Shown: positions 15,875-25,300, counted from the stretch's first letter. The stretch: DNA of 54,672 bases from an uncultured Dorea sp. (GCA_910578455.1 CAJTQA010000021.1:1-54672), one strand, 5' to 3'. Numbers and translations are program-made. Notes: generated by a model from the letters alone, not told the origin.

Positions 15875-16678
15875 CTACTGCTCGATCACAGCGGCCTGAA
15901 CGCCGTATTTTTCTGCGTACTCCATCATCTTTCCGTCCTTAAAGCTTGCGGTAAAGAAGTCGTTGAGGGCTGAGGCAAGGTCGGAGCCTTTCCGGAAACC
16001 AACGCCGTATTCCTCGCTGTTTAATCCTACGGTATATGTGAGTGAATCATATCCTGTGCCTTCGCCTACCATGGCGGCTGCCATGAGGGAGTCGATAACT
16101 GCGGCATCGGAGGTGCCTGCCGCCACTTCCATAAGCGCATCGGACTGGGATTTTACCGGGGTACATTCAAGTTCCAGGGCGGCAAGCTCTTTCTCTCCGG
16201 CGCTTCCTGCTTCCGCCGCAAAAGAAAGGCCTTTAAGGCTTTCGGTATCTTTGTACTGGTCTGCCTTGTCAGAAGGAACGATGACAACCTGTGCATTGTT
16301 GCAGTAAGCATTGGAACATTCCATGGAGCTTGTCACTTCATCGGTGAGTGTCATGCCGTTCCATACGCAGTCGATGGTCTTCCCGTCCAGCTCCATGATT
16401 TTTCCGTCCCAGTCAATCTCCACGAATTCAGCTTTAACGCCAAGGCTCTCGGCAAAGGCTTTTGCCATGTCTGCGTCAAAGCCCACCCACTCGCCGGAAT
16501 CATCCTTGAAGTCCATCGGCTCAAAGTCGGTGATGCCTACGACAAGAGTGCCTTTCTCCTTAACGTAGTCCATGTCGCTGCCGCCGTCTGCCGAGCCGGA
16601 ACCGGAATCTTTGCCGCCGCATGCAGCCATTGATAAAGTCATCATTAAAGTCAGCATAATCGCAAGTGTTTTTTTCAT
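15875..16678 (-). CDS. Amino-acid ABC transporter substrate-binding lipoprotein
   Basis: A 267-residue family 3 solute-binding protein. The N-terminus is a lipoprotein signal, with the invariant Cys at about residue 20 in SMAACGG. It is then lipidated by Lgt, whose gene is also in this window. The mature part shows GTLVVGITDFEPMDF and GFDADMAKAFAESLGVKAEF, typical of polar amino-acid binders. The ATG at 16678 is 8 nt from GAGGAG, and the in-frame ATG at 16684 is too close. A promoter with two dyads lies directly upstream, suggesting regulation. It heads the three-gene importer operon. Confidence 0.94.
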   Translation of the reverse strand: MKKTLAIMLTLMMTLSMAACGGKDSGSGSADGGSDMDYVKEKGTLVVGITDFEPMDFKDDSGEWVGFDADMAKAFAESLGVKAEFVEIDWDGKIMELDGKTIDCVWNGMTLTDEVTSSMECSNAYCNNAQVVIVPSDKADQYKDTESLKGLSFAAEAGSAGEKELAALELECTPVKSQSDALMEVAAGTSDAAVIDSLMAAAMVGEGTGYDSLTYTVGLNSEEYGVGFRKGSDLASALNDFFTASFKDGKMMEYAEKYGVQAAVIEQ

Positions 16679-16717
16679 AATCATATCTCCTCGAATTTAT
16701 TTCTGTAAATTTGCTAC

Positions 16718-16752
16718 GGTACAATGTTACCAATTTACTAGAGTAAAGTCAA
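16718..16752 (-). promoter_or_regulatory. Promoter with overlapping dyads for the amino-acid importer
   Basis: On the minus strand TTGACT and TAACAT are 17 bp apart (16724-16752). A perfect palindrome TTTACT-AG-AGTAAA (16734-16747) fills the spacer, and a second dyad GGTA-n6-TACC (16718-16731) covers the -10. Both are placed where a repressor would block polymerase. The regulator is unknown. Confidence 0.5.
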
Positions 16753-16823
16753 TAAGAAAAATTATGAAAATGAAAACTGCCACCTTTAGCGCATCCTATC
16801 TTTAGCACGGTCTCATAAATTCC

Positions 16824-16852
16824 TTGTAAGAAAAATTAAAGCGTTATATAAT
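16824..16852 (+). promoter_or_regulatory. Promoter of the radical SAM gene
   Basis: TTGTAA (16824-16829) and a perfect TATAAT (16847-16852) are 17 bp apart. The start would be near 16859, about 37 nt before the ATG at 16896, with AGGAG in the leader. Confidence 0.65.
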
Positions 16853-16895
16853 AAATCCGTATATGAAATATTTCTAAAAGATCAGGAGAAATGCT

Positions 16896-17855
16896 ATGGA
16901 TTATGAAGGACAGATTTGCCGCGCGCCGATGGAACGCGCATCTTTTATGCTGCCGGTCATGGTTGGATGCTCATATAACAGGTGTAAATTCTGCAACTTA
17001 TTCCGGCATTTGCGATACAGGGAACTTCCGCTGGAGCAGGTAGAAAAGGAGCTTTCTAGGGTTAAGGAGGCAGGAGGGAAGCCGAAAAAAATATTTCTCG
17101 GAGACGGCAACGCGTTTGGGTTTCCGGCAGGACGGCTTAAGGATGTGCTTGTGCTTATACACAGTTATTTCCCGGAATGTGACTGTGTCAACATGGATGC
17201 TACAGTTACAAGTGTCCTGGAAAAGACGGATGAGGAGCTTAGGCTTTTATACGAAAACGGAGTCCGGCATCTGTATCTTGGCATTGAGTCAGGGCTGGAT
17301 GATGTTCTGGCGTTTATGGAAAAGGATCATAATACCGCACAGGCATATGAGGCGGTAGAGCGCTTGCAGGCTGCAGGGATGGTTTTTGATGCCCATATTA
17401 TGACAGGCGTAGCAGGAAAGGGGCGCGGCTCGGAGAATGCAAAGGCTCTGGCAGAGTTTCTTAACCGCACGGGGCCGGCGCATGTGGTCAATTTTTCGAT
17501 GTTTCTGCACCGGGAAGTGCCTCTTTACCGTCATATTGCAGACGGAAGCTTTACGCCTGCGGATGAGCTTGAGAACCTTGAGGAGGAGAGGCATCTTTTG
17601 GAGCGCCTGGACGTACCTGTTTTGTACGACGGATTTCATGATTACATTGAGATGCGGTTTCGCGGGAAACTGCCGGGAGACCGGGAGAAAGTGCTGGCCC
17701 GGCTGGATGCTGCCATAGAAAGCTGTAAGGATGAGCCTCCCTGCTACTCCTATGTGCAGGGGGAGTGCCCGAACCTTACAAGATGCGGTGGCGGCATTGA
17801 CGGGAATTACACATCGGAAAAGATATGGGATATGGACAGAAAAGGAGACAGATAA
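16896..17855 (+). CDS. Radical SAM protein with CX4CX2C cluster motif
   Basis: A 319-residue radical S-adenosylmethionine enzyme of unknown substrate. The [4Fe-4S] cysteines are C25, C30 and C33 in GCSYNRCKFC, spaced CX4CX2C rather than the standard CX3CX2C. I recall this variant in a COG1032-like clostridial group. HLYLGIESG and the following helices fit the SAM-binding barrel. The C-terminus carries four more cysteines (CKDEPPC, GECPNLTRCGGG) that could bind a second cluster or zinc. AGGAG precedes the ATG. The FAD dehydrogenase gene begins only 3 bases after its stop, so the two are cotranscribed. Confidence 0.85.
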   Translation: MDYEGQICRAPMERASFMLPVMVGCSYNRCKFCNLFRHLRYRELPLEQVEKELSRVKEAGGKPKKIFLGDGNAFGFPAGRLKDVLVLIHSYFPECDCVNMDATVTSVLEKTDEELRLLYENGVRHLYLGIESGLDDVLAFMEKDHNTAQAYEAVERLQAAGMVFDAHIMTGVAGKGRGSENAKALAEFLNRTGPAHVVNFSMFLHREVPLYRHIADGSFTPADELENLEEERHLLERLDVPVLYDGFHDYIEMRFRGKLPGDREKVLARLDAAIESCKDEPPCYSYVQGECPNLTRCGGGIDGNYTSEKIWDMDRKGDR

Positions 17856-17858
17856 GAG

Positions 17859-19235
17859 ATGGATAAATATGATGTTATTATTATCGGCGCGGGACCGGGC
17901 GGTATTTTTTCCGCCTATGAATTAGTGAAATTAAGAGACAATCTGAAAATAGGCATATTTGAGGCCGGGAGCTGCCTGGAAGAGAGAAAATGCCCGATTG
18001 ACGGGGATAAGGTCAAGTCCTGCGTCCGGTGCAAGAGCTGCGGAATTATGAATGGATTTGGCGGCGCAGGGGCATTTTCGGACGGAAAGTACAATATTAC
18101 AAACCAGTTCGGCGGCACACTGTATGAGTATATCGGAAAAAACAAGGCGACGGAGCTTATGGAGTACGTGGACGGAATCAATATGACTCACGGAGGAGAG
18201 GGAACGAAACTGTATTTCACAGCTAATACCGGGATAAAGAAGATGTGCCTGCAAAACGACCTTCATCTTCTGGAGGCATCCGTCCGGCATCTGGGAACGG
18301 ATATCAATTATATTGTGCTGGAGAATCTTTACGACGAATTAAAGGATAAGGCAGAGTTTCATTTTAACACTCCGGTGGAACGGGTGCTGAAAAACGGAAA
18401 TTCCTACGAAGTGTACACGGAACACGGCATGGCAGTCTGCCACAGCTGCATCATCTCGGCGGGGCGCAGCGGGAGCAAATGGATGGAGACAGTGTGCAGG
18501 GATCTCGATATCCCGACAAAGTCCAACCGCGTCGATATCGGGGTCAGGGTGGAGCTTCCCTCAGAGGTCTTTAAGCATCTGACAGATGAGCTGTATGAGA
18601 GCAAGATCGTGTACCGGACGGAGAAATTTGAGGATCTGGTACGCACATTCTGCATGAACCCGAAAGGTGTGGTGGTAAATGAGAACACAAACGGAATCGT
18701 GACGGTAAACGGGCACAGCTACGAAGATCCCGGGAAACATACGGAAAACACTAACTTTGCCCTGCTTGTGTCCAAGCATTTTTCAGAGCCGTTTAAGGAC
18801 AGCAACGGCTACGGGGAGAGTATTGCAAGGCTGTCCAACATGCTTGGCGGCGGGGTCATGGTGCAGAGGTTCGGCGACCTTATAAGAGGAAGGCGCAGCA
18901 CCCGGCAGAGGATCTCCGAGAGCTACGTGACGCCGACCCTTGCGGCGACGCCGGGAGACTTAAGCCTTGTGATACCGAAACGTATACTGGACGGGATTAT
19001 TGAGATGATCTACGCCCTTGACAAGATCGCTCCGGGAACCGCAAATGACGACACGCTTTTATACGGGGTGGAAGTCAAGTTCTATAATATGGAAGTTGAG
19101 ATTGACGGGCATCTGGAAACGAAACATAAGGGGCTGTTTGTAATCGGAGACTGCAGCGGCGTTACCCACTCCCTGTCTCATGCGTCTGCCAGCGGCGTGT
19201 GCGTAGCAAGATACTTGAGTGAATGTCTGGCATAG
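17859..19235 (+). CDS. FAD-dependent dehydrogenase (COG2509-like)
   Basis: A 458-residue flavoprotein. The dinucleotide fold GAGPGG (10-15) binds FAD, and GLFVIGDCSG near the C-terminus closes the site. It resembles the uncharacterised FAD-dependent dehydrogenase group rather than a named enzyme. A cysteine-rich stretch (C39, C45, C55, C58, C61) just after the Rossmann motif could hold an iron-sulphur cluster or redox disulphide. It is tightly linked to the radical SAM gene upstream (3-bp gap), hinting at a joint redox pathway, and overlaps the frame before the second YitT gene. Confidence 0.84.
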   Translation: MDKYDVIIIGAGPGGIFSAYELVKLRDNLKIGIFEAGSCLEERKCPIDGDKVKSCVRCKSCGIMNGFGGAGAFSDGKYNITNQFGGTLYEYIGKNKATELMEYVDGINMTHGGEGTKLYFTANTGIKKMCLQNDLHLLEASVRHLGTDINYIVLENLYDELKDKAEFHFNTPVERVLKNGNSYEVYTEHGMAVCHSCIISAGRSGSKWMETVCRDLDIPTKSNRVDIGVRVELPSEVFKHLTDELYESKIVYRTEKFEDLVRTFCMNPKGVVVNENTNGIVTVNGHSYEDPGKHTENTNFALLVSKHFSEPFKDSNGYGESIARLSNMLGGGVMVQRFGDLIRGRRSTRQRISESYVTPTLAATPGDLSLVIPKRILDGIIEMIYALDKIAPGTANDDTLLYGVEVKFYNMEVEIDGHLETKHKGLFVIGDCSGVTHSLSHASASGVCVARYLSECLA

Positions 19236-19261
19236 GGGAAATTTTGACGGAGGTTATTTCG

Positions 19262-20128
19262 ATGGGAGATAAAAATACGGTGAAAATGATATGGTCGGTG
19301 CTGATTGTAGTTTTAGGGAATATACTTTATGCGCTGGCGGTAAAGCTCTTTTTGATCCCGGCAGGGCTTGTGACGGGCGGAACTACCGGTATCGGGCTTG
19401 CGGTAAACTATGCGGCGGGAGTGCCGGTGGCGACGTTTGTCCTGATCTTTAATGTGGTGATGCTGGCGGCAGGATTTGCGGTGCTGGGGAAACAGTTTGC
19501 GCTGACGACGATTGTCAGTACGTTTACTTATCCGCTTGCGCTGAATGCCCTGGATATTCTGCTGGGCGATGTGGTGCTGACCCAGGATGTCTTTATCTGT
19601 ACGATGTTCTCCGGGCTTGGAATCGGGCTTTCTCTTGGAATCGTCATACGGGCGGGGGCATCGACGGGAGGCATGGACATCCCGCCTCTTGTGCTGAACC
19701 ATTTTTTTAAGATTCCGGTATCGGTGGGGCTTTATTTCTTTGACTTTGTCATACTGCTTGTGCAGGCGCTGTTCCAGCCCCTTGAAAAGGTGTTTTACGG
19801 CATAGTGCTTGTCATCATCTACACGGTGACTCTGGACAAGATGCTGCTCATGGGAACTACCAAGACGGAAGTCCGGGTAGTGAGCGACCATGCACAGGAA
19901 ATCTGCGATGCCATCCTAAAGCGGATGGACCGCGGCGTGACGCTGCTTTCCGCTAAGGGCGGGTATCTCAAGGAAGATACGACGGTTGTCTTAAGCGTGA
20001 TATCCAACCGGGAGCTGCCGAGAGTGGAGCGGCTGATTCATGAGATTGACCCGGAGAGCTTTATCGTAGTCAACCGGGTCAGCGAGGTAAGCGGCAAAGG
20101 GTTTACCATGAATAAGGAATACCGTTAA
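19262..20128 (+). CDS. YitT family membrane protein (second of three)
   Basis: 288 residues with the same layout as the protein at 11132: N-terminal membrane spans containing the family stretches GLVTGGTTGIGLAVNY and VIRAGASTGGMDI, then a C-terminal DUF2179 domain. The ATG at 19262 is 8 nt from GGAGG. The frame is open from 19223, which would overlap the dehydrogenase gene. It is close enough behind that gene (26 bp) to be in its operon. The EEP-family gene converges on it, with 13 bp between the stops. Confidence 0.88.
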   Translation: MGDKNTVKMIWSVLIVVLGNILYALAVKLFLIPAGLVTGGTTGIGLAVNYAAGVPVATFVLIFNVVMLAAGFAVLGKQFALTTIVSTFTYPLALNALDILLGDVVLTQDVFICTMFSGLGIGLSLGIVIRAGASTGGMDIPPLVLNHFFKIPVSVGLYFFDFVILLVQALFQPLEKVFYGIVLVIIYTVTLDKMLLMGTTKTEVRVVSDHAQEICDAILKRMDRGVTLLSAKGGYLKEDTTVVLSVISNRELPRVERLIHEIDPESFIVVNRVSEVSGKGFTMNKEYR

Positions 20129-20141
20129 GAAATGCCTGCAT

Positions 20142-21212
20142 TTATTCTAATGTGATCTGTAATTCCACCGGGTTATGGTCAGAGTTTGCAAATGCTAAGT
20201 CAACAGTCTTTACCGAATCCACCGCTACATTAGGCGAAGTGATAAAACCGTCGATCACATAGTGCTGCGTGTCTGCTGAGTCGGGATCGTAGGGCTGGTT
20301 TAGCAGGCGGCAGGAGGGTGCGGAGACATCATAGGCAAGGCTCCACCCTTCCGGGAGCATTCCCTTCTCCACGACGCCCGGAGTCCAAAGACCGGGGTCT
20401 TTAATAGGGAAGACGTCCAGGCTCCCGGGAAAGGTCTGGTTAAAATCGCCCCCGGCGATGACATAATTTCCTTTTTTGTATTCTTCCTGCAAAATTTTCA
20501 TCAGCGCATCGGTCTGAGCCTTTTTCCCTTCGCCGTCATCGTAGGCCTCCAAGTGGAGATTTACTGCCACGAGATGCTTATCGCTGCCTGTGATGGGATA
20601 GCGGGTGATAAGGAGACATCGCTTTAGGTTTGCCAGCCGGACCGGCCACCGAAACGGGCAGGGGAGGCTGATCCGCACGGGATTTTCCGACATCCCGAGG
20701 TTTGACATGGTGGCAATGCCGGATTCAATCTTTCCAATGGGCGGAAACGGATAAGGAACAAAGCTGCAGCGGTAATTCGGGGCGTAGGAAAATCCAAGCC
20801 CGGTCTGGCCGCTGTAATAGCTCAGTTCGTCTGCGTTTCCCGTCCTGTCGGAGCTGCGGTCAACCTCCTGCAGGAAACAGATGTCGTAATCTTCCTGTTT
20901 TAAAAAGTCTGCGACGGCGGACAGATTCTTTTGTACGGCAGCCTGGCTCTCAGGGCTGACCATCGTGCCTCCGTCCATGAAAAAGTCCGCGCCGGCATCC
21001 AGACCTGCATAGCCGGTATTCCAGCTCAGGATGCGGATGGGACGGTCAGAGCCGGGAGGATTTTCCAGAGGAAGTTCCTTTAAAATCTCCGTGTCTGCTG
21101 TTTCCTGATTTTTCGGGCGGTATTCTGTGACGGTGAGCCAGGCGAGCAGGGAGATAAAAGCAAATAGAATTACCAGCAGGCAGGCCGCCAGGATTTTTGA
21201 TATACGTTTCAT
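20142..21212 (-). CDS. Endonuclease/exonuclease/phosphatase family protein, membrane-anchored
   Basis: A 356-residue protein with one N-terminal hydrophobic segment (residues about 8-28), then an extracellular EEP fold. The conserved blocks are ILSWNTGY, CFLQEVDRS with the metal-binding Glu, VNLHLEA, AGGDFNQ and ANSDHNPVEL with the catalytic His. Family members cleave nucleic acids, phosphoinositides or sphingomyelin, so the substrate is open. An AAAGGA site precedes the ATG. It is monocistronic, with its 3' end facing the second YitT gene. Confidence 0.87.
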   Translation of the reverse strand: MKRISKILAACLLVILFAFISLLAWLTVTEYRPKNQETADTEILKELPLENPPGSDRPIRILSWNTGYAGLDAGADFFMDGGTMVSPESQAAVQKNLSAVADFLKQEDYDICFLQEVDRSSDRTGNADELSYYSGQTGLGFSYAPNYRCSFVPYPFPPIGKIESGIATMSNLGMSENPVRISLPCPFRWPVRLANLKRCLLITRYPITGSDKHLVAVNLHLEAYDDGEGKKAQTDALMKILQEEYKKGNYVIAGGDFNQTFPGSLDVFPIKDPGLWTPGVVEKGMLPEGWSLAYDVSAPSCRLLNQPYDPDSADTQHYVIDGFITSPNVAVDSVKTVDLAFANSDHNPVELQITLE

Positions 21213-21357
21213 ACAATGTTATCCTTTCATTTTGAGTTCATATTTTTCATTATACCTAAGAGACGGGAAAAAAGAAAGAGGACAGGATTCTTTCTGCTGG
21301 AGGAAACGGTCTGTTTTATAATGGATTCTGAAAAGAATGTAAAGGAGGCTATAAGAT

Positions 21358-21975
21358 ATGAAATATGGCTACATAAGAGTATCTACGAAAGAACAGAACC
21401 CAGACAGGCAGTATATTGCACTGGAACACCACGGGGTCAGCAGGGAGAACATCTATCTGGATAAAATATCCGGAAAAGATTTCCTGCGCCCGGAATATGG
21501 CAGGTTGTTATTGAAACTTAAGGGGAAAGACCTGCTGGTCATTAAGAGCATAGACAGGCTCGGGCGTAACTACGGCGAGATTTTAGAGCAGTGGAGGAAG
21601 ATAACAAAAGAGATAGGCGCGGACATTCAGGTTATAGACATGCCGCTTTTGAATACTGTCTCGGGCCATGGAGACCTTACCGGGGTCTTTATAGCAGATT
21701 TGGTGCTGCAGATATTGGCATATGTGGCGGAGACGGAGAGAACCTTTCTCAAAGAGCGGCAGGCAGAGGGAATTGCTGCCGCCAAAGCGAGGGGAGTGCA
21801 CTTTGGATGCGAGAGGCTTAAGGAACCGGAAGGATTTGAAATCTATTATGAATCCTGGAAAAAGGGAGAGATGTCGATCCGCAAGGCAGCAGAAGTGCTT
21901 AAGATGAGCCATACGACCTTTTACCGGAGATGCAGGGAGAATATGTTAAAGCAGGGTGACGACCGTCAGCAATAG
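21358..21975 (+). CDS. Serine recombinase (resolvase/DNA invertase family)
   Basis: A 205-residue small serine recombinase. The catalytic domain shows YIRVST with nucleophile S9, the arginine-bearing KSIDRLGRNY block, and the long dimer helix. The C-terminal helix-turn-helix (about 170-195, IRKAAEVLKMSHTTFYRR) binds DNA, like Hin, Gin and Tn3-type resolvases. It is intact and preceded by a strong AAAGGAGG site, with a TATAAT at 21317-21322 but no clear -35. No transposase or phage genes flank it. Downstream lie two 28-bp dyads with shared half-sites and a large secreted-protein gene, which suggests a local DNA-inversion or resolution function (inferred). Confidence 0.92.
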   Translation: MKYGYIRVSTKEQNPDRQYIALEHHGVSRENIYLDKISGKDFLRPEYGRLLLKLKGKDLLVIKSIDRLGRNYGEILEQWRKITKEIGADIQVIDMPLLNTVSGHGDLTGVFIADLVLQILAYVAETERTFLKERQAEGIAAAKARGVHFGCERLKEPEGFEIYYESWKKGEMSIRKAAEVLKMSHTTFYRRCRENMLKQGDDRQQ

Positions 21976-22005
21976 GAGTAAAAATAAAAATTATAGTTTA
22001 AGGGA

Positions 22006-22034
22006 TTGACAAATAATGGCAATTGAGGTAGAAT
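22006..22034 (+). promoter_or_regulatory. Strong sigma-A promoter upstream of dyad site 1
   Basis: A consensus TTGACA (22006-22011) and TAGAAT (22029-22034) are 17 bp apart. The start point would be near 22041, so the RNA begins immediately with the site 1 hairpin and meets terminators within about 70 nt. Confidence 0.7.
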
Positions 22035-22042
22035 TTTTGTAG

Positions 22043-22070
22043 TGTCGCACAAGGTATACTTTGTGCGACA
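22043..22070. repeat. Dyad site 1 (candidate recombinase site or terminator)
   Basis: A 28-bp palindrome with one mismatch between arms. The left half is TGTCGCACAAGGTA, and the right half read on the minus strand is TGTCGCACAAAGTA. It is followed by TTTTT on the plus strand, so as RNA it also resembles a terminator. Its half-sites match those of site 2 at 22228-22255. Confidence 0.6.
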
Positions 22071-22087
22071 TTTTTAGTTGCCATACT

Positions 22088-22113
22088 GCGGAGCATTTTG
22101 CTCTGCTTTTTTT
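22088..22113 (+). terminator. Intrinsic terminator inside the leader
   Basis: GCGGAGC (22088-22094) pairs with GCTCTGC (22100-22106), including one G-U, around ATTTT, then seven T. It would stop transcripts from the promoter at 22006 before they reach the surface-protein gene. It lies between the two dyad sites. Confidence 0.7.
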
Positions 22114-22227
22114 GTGCCTAAAAAAATCTGTTTGATGCATAAAAATCCCATATTCAGAGGCATAGGGAACAATAAATGCATTTCATTATGCTTTCTCCAG
22201 AAAAATGCGTGCTCCTGGAAATATACC

Positions 22228-22255
22228 TGTTTCAAAAAGTATACTTTGTGAAATA
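22228..22255. repeat. Dyad site 2 (candidate recombinase site)
   Basis: The left half is TGTTTCAAAAAGTA, and the right half on the minus strand is TATTTCACAAAGTA. Together with site 1 this gives four half-sites sharing the pattern TRTYKCAMAARGTA around the same central GTATAC. The centres of the two sites are 185 bp apart. Confidence 0.55.
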
Positions 22256-22305
22256 GTGCGTGGCACGTTCGACATAATCCATATAAAATACAGGAGGAAT
22301 GTAAA

Positions 22306-25300
22306 ATGAAGAGAAGACAAGTAATGGCGCTTATCTTGGCTGCGGCACTGGCACTGCCTAATACCGGTGTTGTTGCGGAGATTGCAGGTGCGCCAGTCAC
22401 TGTTGAAGCGGCGGCAAGAGCTGCGGAAGATGAAGCCGATCTTACTGTGGCGGTGGATCCTGATGAGAGTACAAAAGTCGTAAAGGCGGCATTAGAAGAG
22501 GCGGCAGCAGATGCGAAGGTAAAGAAAAGGGAAAATGCAGCTACCGTAGGAGACGTCATCAAAGTAAGCAGCGGATGGAAACTTCTGAATGGCGGTGATG
22601 CGCTGAAAAGAGGCGGGGACAACACGGCTAGATTAAGGTATACATGCGGGAAAGAAGTCGTAGATGCCGGAAATGGCTGGGAGCAGGACGGCGGATTATT
22701 TTATGCAGAGTTTGAGGTGAAGTTTGAAGTTGTTGAGGCGATAGCGCCGGCGACAGTTTTTGAGAGCACCAAATGGCCGGAATTAACGGACAAGACGTTC
22801 AACGGCGAAGGCACGAACAAGACTTACTGGGGCGACGATTTAAAGAGCGGCTCAAGCAGTTACGGCACGTTCAGCGTAGACGAAACGGCAGTGAGCGGTG
22901 CAGGGAACGACGTGGAGGTAACGGTTACGTTCAAGCTGAATCCAGGGTATGAATTTGCAGGCGACGATACGATTGACGGGATTTCAATGTCTGAGGGTGA
23001 AACAACATGTGAGAAAGATTATACAGTAAACGTCAGGAAACAGGTGATTGATAAAATCGAGTGGCCGGAGATAAAGATAAAAGATGCATCGAAGGCAATA
23101 GAAGGAGGAAAGATCACGGAAGCGCTTGAAGTGTCTGCAGCGGCAGGCAATGACGGCAAAGCGGAGTTCTCGCTCTGCAAAGAAGATAAGACGAGCCTTG
23201 CAGATAGTGATACATTAGCGAAGGGCATCAATAAGCTTAAAATAAAGGCAACGGTAGCCAGCGCCCATCAGGCGAACTTCGAGATTGCGGAGAAAGATGC
23301 ATATAAAGACGTATCCTTTGATGTCGCAGCTCCGGTCATGAATGAAGTTGGAATTCAGTGGAAATTAAAGAGCGGGGCTGACAGCACATATGCCGATGCG
23401 GCAGGAGGCGTCAGCAATGACGGCAAAGGCGGGCCGCTCACATTGAAAGCAATTGATGAATGGTCTGTTGCAATTGCTGGTGATGTAAAAGGAAGGGTTT
23501 ATGATGTGAAGTACCAGTGGTATAAAAATGGTACAAAGATAAATGGAGCAAATGCCGAGACATTGGAAGTGGCTACAACAGATGCTGGCGAATATTCTTG
23601 TGAAGTGAGCGCAGGATTTGCTGAGACTGCAACGAAAGACGACATGGCATTTTATAAAGAGCAGCCGGTTAAGAGCAGCAAGAAGATAAACATTGCGTTT
23701 TCTGAGATTGCAATGGGCCAGATTGCTGTGAAGTATGACGGAGGCACATCCTACACGCCTGCGGAGTATGGGCAGCTCAAAACAGATGTTGAGTATACAG
23801 TTCCGGTCAATAATGCCTCGGACAAGGCAGAGATGTCACTTGCTGTTGAGAAAGACGGGGCAGATGTGACAAGCGCGGTAAGCGGGAAGATAAGCGGGAA
23901 GATAAGCGCTGACGGAAGGAACTTTGTGATTACTGTAGACAAGAGCGCAAATGCCGGTGCTTATGCCTTCAAAGTAAAGGTAAAAGACGGAAATAATACG
24001 GTAATCCTGACAAATGCCAATCTTAAATGTGAGATTGCAAAACAGACGGTGGCTCTCGCGACAGCACAGATTAAAGCTCTCAATAAAGAGATCGTCCATG
24101 GAGACAAGTTTGATAAGCTTACAGGATTTGAGTACGCGGCGGCTGAGAACAGCACAACAGATGAAAAAAGAGCAGCAAAAGCAATCAATGATAAGGTTGC
24201 GATTACAGTGAGCGACTATAAGAATGGATCCAGCGGATTCCAGAACGGTTATTTTGAGACAACTTCGGGCAAGCCGGTAGTGGTAAATGTGGAACTGAAA
24301 GATAACTATAAGAAGGATTATAAGCTTTCCGGCCTTACAAGCCTTACTCCTGCAAAAGACGATGTGCAGACTGCAACGTCAAATATAAAGGTTGAGCCGA
24401 AGAAAATTACGCTTGGAGTAGAGAACCTTGAGATTATAAAGGGCCAAGGCCTTCCGAAACGGACGATTACAGGCGCGGATTTCCTGGAGGCAGATGGGGT
24501 TACGGTAGAGGAAAAAGAGTGGAAATTATACGAGAAGAACGATAAGACCCAGAAAGTGATTAAAAACTCTGTTAAATCCCTGAACCCGGGAGAATACATT
24601 GTATCAGTGGATCTTGAAGCTGATGGAACAGGTGTGGGCAATTACAAGATCAATGACGTGGCAGGGTCTAGCCCGACATCTGTAAATGTAAGGGCAGAAC
24701 TGGTCATTTATGAGAGCGAGCATACGGTAGGCTTTGTGTCATACGGCGATGCAAACATCGCAGACAGCAAGGTATATCACGGCAAGGCTTTAGGAACGCT
24801 GCCGACTCCTGTGAGGGCAGGATATAAGTTTATCGGATGGTATTCGGATAAGAACTTCACAAAAGCATATAATGGGGCAGAGCCGGTAATGAGCAATATT
24901 ATATTGTATGCAAAGTGGGAGAAGGCCGCGTCAGAAAACAGCCAGAATCCGTCAGCGAGCGCCGTGAAAGTCGGAACAACGGCAAAGACAAGTGCAGGAA
25001 CATTCTATGTAACGAATGTTTCTAAGAAGACAGTAGCCTACAAGTCTGCCAGCAAGTCGGCGAAAAAGGTAACGATTCCATCTTCTGTAAAGATAAACGG
25101 TGTTGCTTATAAAGTGACAAAGGTTGGAAACAATGCGTTCTCAGGGCGTACAAAACTGACGAAGGTAACGATTCCGTCTTCCGTGACAGAGATCGGCACT
25201 TCTTCATTCAAGAACTGCAAGAAACTTACATCTGTCACCATTCCGAAGAATGTGACGAAGATTGGGAAAAATGCATTTTACGGATGCAAGAAACTAAAGA

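Larger units (their letters stand above)
21976..22305 (+). promoter_or_regulatory. Regulatory region between recombinase and surface-protein genes
   Basis: A 330-bp stretch with no gene. In order it holds a near-consensus promoter (22006-22034), dyad site 1 (22043-22070) followed by five T, a terminator (22088-22113), a weaker bulged dyad (22145-22168), dyad site 2 (22228-22255) and the ribosome site CAGGAGG before the ATG at 22306. A second possible promoter pairs TGGAAA (22216-22221) with TATACT (22240-22245), placing its -10 inside site 2. Confidence 0.6.

Noticed and set aside
17915..18290. Minus-strand frames within the FAD dehydrogenase gene
   Set aside because: Shadow frames of a clearly coding plus-strand gene.
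22043..22070. Site 1 interpreted only as a transcription terminator
   Set aside because: It can act as one, but the arms, near-perfect over 28 bp, and the match of its half-sites to site 2, which has no T tract, are better explained by protein binding; both readings are kept.
22074..22625. 183-residue minus-strand frame across the recombinase/surface-protein leader
   Set aside because: Mostly antisense to the signal-peptide region; no start signal, no domain.
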